Assembly (NCBI GenBank): GCA_964503335.1
Contig: CAZCZZ010000037.1
Location: 1 to 38,210, forward strand
From: CAZCZZ01 sp964503335
GTDB taxonomy: Bacteria > Verrucomicrobiota > Kiritimatiellia > CAIVKH01
DNA: 38,210 nucleotides
Direction: 5' to 3'
Part shown: in pieces, positions 32,482 to 38,210 of the stretch
Numbering within the stretch: position 1 is the stretch's first letter
Layout of the letters: every line of letters starts with the position of its first letter
The notes under the pieces: generated by a model
Databases searched by the model: none
Told to the model about the DNA's origin: nothing
What the model saw: only the letters and a program-made list of their open reading frames with translations
Translations under genes and position numbers: made by a program

Positions 32482-33581
32482 TGAAATATATCGACGAGTA
32501 CCGCGACGCGGAGGGCGCCAAGGCCCTGGCGAAGGCCATCGCCGGGATCACGACCAGGCCTTGGATCATCATGGAAATGTGCGGTGGCCAGACGCACTCC
32601 ATCGTGAAGTTCGGCATCGATGAATTGCTCCCGAAGGGCGTCGAGTTCGTACACGGGCCGGGCTGCCCCGTCTGCGTCACACCCGTCGAGTTGATCGACA
32701 AGGCCATCGCGATCGCTTCACGTCCCGGCACCATCCTCTGCTCCTTTGGCGACATGTTGCGCGTTCCGGGATCGGACAAGGATCTGCTGTCGGTCAAGGC
32801 CGCGGGCGGCGACGTGCGGATCGTCTATTCCCCGCTCGACGCCGTGAAGCTGGCTGAAGCGACGCCCGATCGCGAAGTGGTCTTCTTCGCTGTGGGTTTC
32901 GAAACCACGGCGCCGGCCAACGCAATGGCGGTCTATCAGGCGGACCAGAAGGAGCTGAAGAACTTCTCCATCCTGGTGTCGCACGTCCTCGTCCCGCCGG
33001 CGATTGAGGCCATCCTGTCTTCGCCCACGAACCGCGTGCAGGGCTTCCTCGCCGCGGGTCACGTCTGCACGATCATGGGGATCGACGAGTATGTGCCGCT
33101 TGCGGAGAAGTACCACGTTCCGATCGTCGTCACGGGCTTTGAACCCATCGATCTTCTCCAGGGTGTCTACCTCTGCATCAAGCAGTTGGAGGAGGGACGC
33201 CACGAAGTGGAGAACGCCTACGCACGGTCCGTTCGACCCGAAGGCAATGTGTCGGCGCAGGAGTTGATCCGCCAGATCTTCACCATTGTGCCGCGCAAGT
33301 GGCGTGGAATTGGCGAGATCGCAAAGAGCGGCTTGGGGTTGCGGGAGCCGTATCTTGCGTTTGATGCGGAGAGGAAATTCGGGCTGGCCAATCAATCCGT
33401 CCATGAGTCGCCGGATTGCATCAGCGGCCTCATCCTGCAGGGCTTGAAGAAGCCGCACGACTGCGCGGCGTTCGGCAAGCGGTGTACGCCGGAGCATCCG
33501 CTCGGCGCCACGATGGTGTCGTCCGAAGGCGCCTGCGCCGCCTATTACCGCTATCGCGCACGGCCCGGAGTCGGCGTGTGA
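32481..33581 (+). CDS. hypD: [NiFe] hydrogenase maturation factor HypD
   Basis: HypD is the Fe-S scaffold that carries the Fe(CN)2CO unit during [NiFe] hydrogenase assembly. The 366-aa protein has MCGGQTHSIVKFG (about 34-46), HGPGCPVCVTP, FFAVGFETTAPANA and the C-terminal Cys cluster around CAAFGKRCTPEHPLGA. Length is normal. No hydrogenase structural gene is in the window. Confidence 0.96.
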   Translation: MKYIDEYRDAEGAKALAKAIAGITTRPWIIMEMCGGQTHSIVKFGIDELLPKGVEFVHGPGCPVCVTPVELIDKAIAIASRPGTILCSFGDMLRVPGSDKDLLSVKAAGGDVRIVYSPLDAVKLAEATPDREVVFFAVGFETTAPANAMAVYQADQKELKNFSILVSHVLVPPAIEAILSSPTNRVQGFLAAGHVCTIMGIDEYVPLAEKYHVPIVVTGFEPIDLLQGVYLCIKQLEEGRHEVENAYARSVRPEGNVSAQELIRQIFTIVPRKWRGIGEIAKSGLGLREPYLAFDAERKFGLANQSVHESPDCISGLILQGLKKPHDCAAFGKRCTPEHPLGATMVSSEGACAAYYRYRARPGVGV

Positions 33582-34633
33582 GCGAACCGTTGGACATGTC
33601 CCTCTCCTGCCCGGTTCCCCTGAACGACGTCGACACAATCCGCATGGCGCACGGTGGCGGCGGCAAGCTGATGCACGACCTGATCGAGAAGCTGATCGTG
33701 CCGGCTTTTAAGAATGACGCGCTCGATGTCCGTCACGATGCCGCCGTGCTGAATGTCGACGGGAAGCGCATCGCGTTCACCACCGATTCCTATGTCGTGC
33801 GCCCGCTGTTCTTTCCCGGTGGCGACATCGGGAAGCTCGCGGTCACGGGCACCGTCAACGATCTCGCGATGAGCGGCGCGGTGCCGATGGCCATCAGCGC
33901 AGGGTTCATTCTTGAGGAGAGTTTTCCGACGCCCGACCTGAAGCGCATTATCGATTCCATGAAGCGCGCGGCGGACGAGGCCGGTGTTTCCATCGTCACA
34001 GGCGACACGAAAGTGGTCGATCGCGGCAAAGGCGATGGGATTTACATCAACACAGCGGGGATTGGTCTGGTTGCATCGGATCTCGTCATCGCCCCGTCGC
34101 AAGTGCAGGACGGCGACGTTGTTCTCCTGAGTGGCGACCTCGGCCGCCACGGCATCGCGATCATGGCCTCGCGCGAGGGGTTATCGTTTGAAACAACGAT
34201 CGAGAGCGATTGCGCACCGCTTCATGAAATCGTGCAGCGACTTCTCACCGGTGGTGTGCATGTCCACATGTTGCGCGATCTGACGCGCGGCGGGCTGGCC
34301 AGCGCACTGGTCGAGATCGCCGAGGCGTCACGAAAGAACATTCACATCGAGGGTCGATTGGTTCCCGTCGACGAGGGCGTGCGCGGAGCCTGTGAGATTC
34401 TCGGACTTGATCCGATGTATGTCGCAAACGAAGGCCGCCTCGTCGCGTTCGTGCCGGAATCCGAAGCAGAGAGGGCGCTCGCGTTGATGCGCGAGGATCC
34501 GGCGGGAACGGGAGCCTGTCTCATCGGCCGCGTAAAATCGTCCCCCGCCGGCCTGACCACGCTCACGAGCGAAATCGGCGCAACGCGGATCGTCGACATG
34601 CTCAGCGGCGAGCAGTTGCCGCGGATCTGCTAG
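33578..34633 (+). CDS. hypE: [NiFe] hydrogenase maturation factor HypE
   Basis: HypE dehydrates the carbamoyl group on its C-terminal Cys to a thiocyanate, the cyanide donor for HypD. The 351-aa protein ends PRIC with that Cys as the last residue. AHGGGGKLMHDLIEK, FTTDSYVVRPLFFPGGDIGKL, GTVNDLAMSGA and GDTKVV follow the PurM-like pattern. The start is GTG 33578, overlapping the hypD stop (GTGA). ATG 33596 is a shorter alternative. The stop shares CTAG with the facing DUF1428 gene. Confidence 0.95.
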   Translation: MSEPLDMSLSCPVPLNDVDTIRMAHGGGGKLMHDLIEKLIVPAFKNDALDVRHDAAVLNVDGKRIAFTTDSYVVRPLFFPGGDIGKLAVTGTVNDLAMSGAVPMAISAGFILEESFPTPDLKRIIDSMKRAADEAGVSIVTGDTKVVDRGKGDGIYINTAGIGLVASDLVIAPSQVQDGDVVLLSGDLGRHGIAIMASREGLSFETTIESDCAPLHEIVQRLLTGGVHVHMLRDLTRGGLASALVEIAEASRKNIHIEGRLVPVDEGVRGACEILGLDPMYVANEGRLVAFVPESEAERALALMREDPAGTGACLIGRVKSSPAGLTTLTSEIGATRIVDMLSGEQLPRIC

Positions 34634-34989
34634 AAGTCCACGTTTACCGTGAAGCCGCCGTAGGCCATGCGCTTGGGGTCGAACGGCATGTCATCGGGAC
34701 CCATCATCGACGCGATTCTCGGGTCCTTCATGACTTTGGCGTTCACGCGGTCACGGTGCGCGCGCGATTTGTAGAGGATCCACGAGAAGACCACCGTTTC
34801 ACCCTTCTTGACCTTCGCCATCTTTGGAAACGGAAGGATTCCCTTCGGATTGAGGTCCTCGCCCGAGCATTCACAGTACTGGAGCGCGCCATGGTCACGC
34901 CACACGCGACCGGCCTGGCGGGCTATGGCGAGATACGCCTTCAGCTTCTTCTTCGGGATCGGAATTACAAAACCATCCACATAACGCAT
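34630..34989 (-). CDS. DUF1428 family protein
   Basis: This 119-aa protein matches the DUF1428 (YbaA-like) pattern: MRYVDGFVIPIPKKKLKAY, WRDHGALQYCECSGEDL, and SWILYKSRAHRDRVNAKVM then DPKRMAYGGF. The fold is a dimeric alpha+beta barrel of unknown function. AGGAGG lies 8 nt before the ATG. It follows the SRPBCC gene by 15 bp on the same strand, suggesting an operon. Its stop overlaps the hypE stop on the opposite strand. Confidence 0.88.
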   Translation of the reverse strand: MRYVDGFVIPIPKKKLKAYLAIARQAGRVWRDHGALQYCECSGEDLNPKGILPFPKMAKVKKGETVVFSWILYKSRAHRDRVNAKVMKDPRIASMMGPDDMPFDPKRMAYGGFTVNVDF

Positions 34990-35004
34990 GACGCACCCCT
35001 CCTC

Positions 35005-35541
35005 TTAGTTCTTCGCAGACTCCGCCACCGCTTTGAGCGAGGCCAGGCCCTTCTCAAAATCGCCGCCGACCATCTTGTCCATGTCCATGAAGAGGCAGAA
35101 CGCTTTGCTGATGAAATTGTTCTCACCGAACATGCTCCACGTGACGACGGTGTTTTCGCCCTCGGGCTTGAAGGTGAATTCAGCGGTGCTGGTGTCCTCG
35201 AATGGACGAATGAACACCAGGTTGATGCGGACCCGTTCGCCCGGAACGCTTTCCGTGATTGTGTTGCTTCCCTCGCCGATCTTGTCGTTGCCGGACCAGC
35301 GGAAGATTGCGCCGACGCCCGATTCCGGGCCTTCGAATGAGAACTTCGCGTCGGGATCCATTTTTGCCCACGGCGACCACGCGTCCCAATTCCGGAAGTT
35401 GTTCACCTGCGCGAACACCGTTTCTGCAGGGGCCGAGACGGTAATGGAACGCTCCACGCGGAACTGCGCCGGCTGGAGCGAAACAATCGCGACAAGCACG
35501 GCAACGAGAACGACTAATCCAATGAGAATCTTCTTGATCAC
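35005..35541 (-). CDS. SRPBCC (START-like) family protein with N-terminal membrane anchor
   Basis: This 178-aa protein has one hydrophobic N-terminal helix (ILIGLVVLVAVLVAIVSL), then a polyketide cyclase/AHSA1-like SRPBCC domain (VERSITVSAPAETVFAQVNN, WDAWSPWAKMDP, TWSMFGEN). The start is GTG 35541, preceded by GGAGG at about 9 nt. The longer reading to 35628 is rejected. The ligand is unknown. It forms an operon with DUF1428, a pairing that also fits stress- or substrate-related accessory genes. Confidence 0.8.
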   Translation of the reverse strand: MIKKILIGLVVLVAVLVAIVSLQPAQFRVERSITVSAPAETVFAQVNNFRNWDAWSPWAKMDPDAKFSFEGPESGVGAIFRWSGNDKIGEGSNTITESVPGERVRINLVFIRPFEDTSTAEFTFKPEGENTVVTWSMFGENNFISKAFCLFMDMDKMVGGDFEKGLASLKAVAESAKN

Positions 35542-35676
35542 GCTGTGAGTCCTCCCGCGGCCGAATATTCCCCAATTCCTTTCAGCCGCCAAGCCTGCGG
35601 TTTCCGGGGGATTGGACGTTTGCACCATCCTGAAATCCGGTTAGGTTTGTCGCTGGAGGAGGCGTGCACGAGCACG

Positions 35677-36375
35677 ATGGTTTCACGTGTGGATGATCGA
35701 GCCATGCCATGGATTAAGGCGCTGGTCTTCATCGTCCCCATCGCATTCGCAGTCTGGATTCACAACCTGGCCACGATTGAGCAGATTCTTTTCGCGGCGC
35801 TATTGGGTGAACAGGGGATGTTTGAGACCATCCAGAGCTTCCTCCTGACCTGCTGCTTCTTTCTCGCCGCCACCCTGGCCTATCTTGCAGCCAACCGGAA
35901 TCGAGTCGGCCTTGCGGCCTTCTTCGCCTGTTTTGCCCTCGGCACCGGAGTGATCGGCATGGAGGAGATCAACTGGGGCCAGCGCCTGCTCGATCTCGAA
36001 ACGCCGCAGTCGTTGAAACAGATCAACAAGCAACAGGAGATGAACCTGCACAATGTCGCCGGGCTTCACGACAAACAGGGCCCGGTCGCTATCATGCTCT
36101 GCGCGGCCGCGGTGCTGTCGGCGCTCTGCCGGCTCTCACCACGGATTCGCAACAAGCCCATGACGCCCTTCTTCACGGTCCCGCCCGCGGCGATCCTCTG
36201 GTTTCTCATCCCGGGCGCGTATGTAGGCTTCCGCTTGCACGCAGGCAACGACACGTTCGGCGATCACGCCACGCTCATCCTGACGGCGATCCAGGAACCC
36301 GCGGAACTGCTTCTGTATGGCGGCTTCCTCCTCGTCGCGCTGTCGTGGCTTCCCGCGTTAGTGCGCAAACCTTGA
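35677..36375 (+). CDS. Unrecognised multi-pass membrane protein with EEINWGQR motif
   Basis: This 232-aa protein has about six hydrophobic helices and, between helices, a strikingly polar segment GMEEINWGQRLLDLETPQ followed by EMNLHNVAGLHD (about residues 92-130). I recall similar EEISWGQR...NLHN segments in uncharacterised bacterial membrane proteins. The start is ATG 35677, with GGAGGAGG at 35655-35662 upstream. ATG 35704 would also fit the first helix. Confidence 0.65.
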   Translation: MVSRVDDRAMPWIKALVFIVPIAFAVWIHNLATIEQILFAALLGEQGMFETIQSFLLTCCFFLAATLAYLAANRNRVGLAAFFACFALGTGVIGMEEINWGQRLLDLETPQSLKQINKQQEMNLHNVAGLHDKQGPVAIMLCAAAVLSALCRLSPRIRNKPMTPFFTVPPAAILWFLIPGAYVGFRLHAGNDTFGDHATLILTAIQEPAELLLYGGFLLVALSWLPALVRKP

Positions 36376-36387
36376 CGTCGTTGGCGT

Positions 36388-36416
36388 TTGCATCCTTGGA
36401 CCGACGGCGGTAGGAT
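36388..36416 (+). promoter_or_regulatory. Candidate sigma-70 promoter of the 38-aa gene
   Basis: TTGCAT (36388-36393) and TAGGAT (36411-36416) are 17 bp apart, the ideal spacing. The start would be near 36423, giving a leader of about 50 nt that includes the GGGAG ribosome binding site. Confidence 0.5.
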
Positions 36417-36472
36417 GAGGGCCTAAACACGGCATGGCGTCGGTGTTTCCAAAGCCCCCCGGGAGCGCTCTC

Positions 36473-36589
36473 ATGTCCAAATCCCAAGACCAGAAGAAGT
36501 CCTCGAAGAAGGCCCCGCAGAAGACGCTGATGGAAAAGCGCAAGGCCAAGCACGACAAGAAGAACAAGCCTTCGATGTCGCTGAATTAG
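36473..36589 (+). CDS. 38-aa lysine-rich protein
   Basis: The product reads MSKSQDQKKSSKKAPQKTLM, then EKRKAKHDKKNKPSMSLN. It is strongly basic, with no hydrophobic core. GGGAG lies 7 nt before this ATG. ATG 36434 is an in-frame longer start with worse spacing. I recall short conserved basic proteins of the KKxPAKTLKEKRA type in many bacteria, which this resembles. It is preceded by a candidate promoter and followed by a hairpin. Confidence 0.6.
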   Translation: MSKSQDQKKSSKKAPQKTLMEKRKAKHDKKNKPSMSLN

Positions 36590-36641
36590 TCCCTGCCGCG
36601 CCGGCGAAGGCCAGCGCCTGACGACCGTCTATCTGCTTAAG

Positions 36642-36794
36642 TTCCAAGCATTGGAAGCCTTCGTCTCCTGAAGTTCCAATCCTTGGAACTTTTCTGCCAC
36701 CCCCCCTCCTCGCAGGGGCGTCGCTTGCGACGCCCGTGCTCATCAGGCAATACCCGATGCCATGTTGGGACGCTGCCCCGATGTTATCGGGGGC
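36642..36794. repeat. Cluster of four intergenic hairpins upstream of nifJ
   Basis: TTCCAA-gca-TTGGAA is at 36642-36656. AAGTTCCAA-tcc-TTGGAACTT is at 36671-36691, followed by TTC, so it could terminate the 38-aa gene. GGGCGTCG-CTTG-CGACGCCC is at 36716-36735. CCCCGAT-gtt-ATCGGGG is at 36776-36792. All are perfect. The first two share the TTCCAA unit, suggesting a dispersed repeat family. No gene is seen in 36590-36883. Confidence 0.7.
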
Positions 36795-36883
36795 GGTTCT
36801 CCAGCATTCTCACTGCCGGACGGACGTAGTTTCCGGCGATTGAGGCGCCGGAGCGTGAGGCACAATTTTCAGGAGACTGAGCT

Positions 36884-38210
36884 GTGAAGAAGCCTATTGC
36901 GATCATCGATGGCAACGAAGCGACGGCTCATGTCGCCTACAAATGCAGCGAAGTCTGCGCGATTTACCCCATCACCCCCTCCTCCACCATGGGTGAGCTG
37001 GCTGACCAATGGGCCAGCGAGGGTCGCAAGAACCTCTGGGGGACTGTTCCCCTCGTGGCGGAGATGCAGAGCGAAGGCGGCGCGGCAGGCGCCGTCCACG
37101 GTGCCCTCCAAACCGGCGCGCTCGCCACGACCTTCACCGCCTCGCAGGGCCTCCTGCTCATGATCCCCAACATGTACAAGATCGCGGGCGAACTGACCCC
37201 GGCGGTCTTCCACGTTTCGGCCCGCTCCCTCGCGGCACAAGGCCTTTCGATCTTCGGCGATCACCAGGACGTAATGTCTTGCCGCGCAACGGGTTGGGCG
37301 ATGCTTTGCTCCAATTCCGTGCAGGAAGCGATGGATATGGCGCTGGCGGCGCATGCGGCGACGCTCGAATCGCGGATCCCGTTCATCCACTTCTTCGACG
37401 GATTCCGCACCTCACACGAGGTGGCGAAGGTCGACCTGTTGTCCGACGACCAGATCCGGCCCCTCATCGACGAGAAGCTCGTCACCGCCCACCGCGAACG
37501 GGCGCTGAGCCCCGACCGCCCCGTCATCCGCGGCACGGCGCAGAACCCCGATGTCTATTTCCAAGCCCGCGAGACGGTGAATCCGTTCTACGACGCGGTG
37601 CCCGGGATCGTGGAGAAGGCGATGGCGAAAATCGCCACGCTGACCGGACGCACCTACGGCCTCTTTAATTATGAGGGCGACCCGAACGCGGAACGCGTGA
37701 TCGTGCTCATGGGCTCCGGCGCCGAAACCGCGACGGAAACCATCGAAGTCCTCCGCGCACGTGGCGAAAAGGTCGGTATCCTCAAGGTCCACCTCTATCG
37801 CCCCTTCTCCGCTAAACACTTCCTCGCCGCCCTCCCGAAGTCGGTCAAGGCTATCGCCGTCCTCGACCGCACCAAGGAGCCCGGCTGCCTCGGAGAACCG
37901 TTGTATCAGGATGTCATCACGGTACTTGCAGAAGCGGTTACGAGTGGCTCCCTGCCCACGGCGACGATGCCGAAAGTGATCGGCGGACGCTACGGGTTGT
38001 CGTCGAAGGAGTTCACCCCGGCGATGGTCAAGGCGGTGTTCGACGAACTGAAGAAGCCGCAGCCGAAGAACCATTTCACCATCGGCATCCACGACGATGT
38101 CGGCCATACGAGCCTCGACTTCGACGCGTCGTTCATCACCGAGTCCGACAAGGTTGTCCGAGCCATGTTCTGCGGCCTCGGCGCCGACGGAACGGTCGGC
38201 GCGAACAAGA
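36884..38210 (+). CDS. nifJ: Pyruvate:ferredoxin (flavodoxin) oxidoreductase, N-terminal part
   Basis: This enzyme oxidises pyruvate to acetyl-CoA and reduces ferredoxin or flavodoxin. The visible 442 codons cover domains I and II of the roughly 1190-aa homodimeric form. IDGNEATAHVAYKCSEVCAI and YPITPSSTMGELADQW (pyruvate-binding Thr region) are followed by TFTASQGLLLMIPNMYKIAGE, HDHQDVMSCRATGWAML-like FGDHQDVMSCRATGW, and the GSGAETATETIE and VLDRTKEPG segments. The start is GTG 36884 with AGGAG 8 nt upstream. The gene continues beyond the window. Confidence 0.96.
   Translation, partial: MKKPIAIIDGNEATAHVAYKCSEVCAIYPITPSSTMGELADQWASEGRKNLWGTVPLVAEMQSEGGAAGAVHGALQTGALATTFTASQGLLLMIPNMYKIAGELTPAVFHVSARSLAAQGLSIFGDHQDVMSCRATGWAMLCSNSVQEAMDMALAAHAATLESRIPFIHFFDGFRTSHEVAKVDLLSDDQIRPLIDEKLVTAHRERALSPDRPVIRGTAQNPDVYFQARETVNPFYDAVPGIVEKAMAKIATLTGRTYGLFNYEGDPNAERVIVLMGSGAETATETIEVLRARGEKVGILKVHLYRPFSAKHFLAALPKSVKAIAVLDRTKEPGCLGEPLYQDVITVLAEAVTSGSLPTATMPKVIGGRYGLSSKEFTPAMVKAVFDELKKPQPKNHFTIGIHDDVGHTSLDFDASFITESDKVVRAMFCGLGADGTVGANK

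Noticed and set aside
36840..36868. TTGAGG-N17-CAATTT as the nifJ promoter
   Set aside because: The -10 is poor and the predicted start would cut into the AGGAG ribosome binding site.
1..38210. CRISPR arrays, insertion sequences, tRNA and rRNA genes
   Set aside because: No regularly spaced repeats, transposase motifs or cloverleaf/rRNA sequences were recognised by eye; a tRNAscan or Infernal run was not possible.

Overview
The window is 38.2 kb of GC-rich, gene-dense DNA from a Gram-negative bacterium: it encodes porins and outer-membrane barrels, a Tat-exported binding protein and a lipobox protein. Two runs of exactly 100 N (12842-12941 and 30203-30302) mark it as a scaffolded draft or metagenome assembly. 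Three things recall PVC-type phyla or neighbours such as Hydrogenedentota or Lentisphaerota: an alginate-export-type porin in a nitrate operon, mevalonate genes, and CACGAAT-type intergenic palindromes. That placement is an impression only. No rRNA, tRNA, insertion sequence, CRISPR array or phage gene was seen.

Layout. (1) 1-3140: the GTPase der (cut by the window edge) and pgsA on the minus strand, then an XdhC-family gene on the plus strand. (2) 7898-3187, minus strand: a tightly packed molybdenum cofactor cluster, namely a secreted protein, moeA, moaC, a mobA-moaD fusion, moaE, and a YihY/BrkB membrane protein fused to a cyclic-nucleotide-binding domain. (3) 8004-10006: a YhcH-family gene, an unknown secreted protein and an alpha/beta hydrolase. 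(4) 10345-23492: a ten-gene nitrate assimilation operon behind a sigma-54-type promoter: nrtA, an nrtS-like gene, nrtB, nrtC, nrtD, a porin, a MOSC protein, nirA, a CysJ-like diflavin reductase, and a large nitrate reductase fused to a NAD(P)H-oxidoreductase module and a BFD [2Fe-2S] module. (5) 23549-27959: tcdA, a 61-aa membrane protein, then HMG-CoA reductase, type 2 IPP isomerase and HMG-CoA synthase. (6) 28002-30865, minus strand: a TPR lipoprotein and, around an assembly gap, the end of a YjbQ-family gene and the start of a CPBP protease gene. (7) 30949-34633: a class IV aminotransferase, an outer-membrane barrel, hypD and hypE. (8) 34630-36589: DUF1428 and SRPBCC genes (minus), a membrane protein and a 38-aa lysine-rich protein (plus). 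(9) 36884 to the end: the N-terminal part of pyruvate:ferredoxin oxidoreductase.

How it fits together. The Moco genes supply the cofactor for the nitrate reductase. The nitrate operon looks self-contained: porin, NrtABCD and the NrtS-like protein for uptake; NasA with its own NAD(P)H input for nitrate to nitrite; NirA with a diflavin partner for nitrite to ammonium. NirA and the diflavin reductase share an N-terminal helical motif. Many genes overlap by ATGA or GTGA, so translational coupling is the rule inside operons. By contrast, four first-of-unit or separately promoted genes have a TANNNT hexamer exactly 6 nt before the ATG, which predicts leaderless mRNAs. Two convergent gene pairs are separated by near-identical palindromic spacers that look like shared bidirectional terminators.
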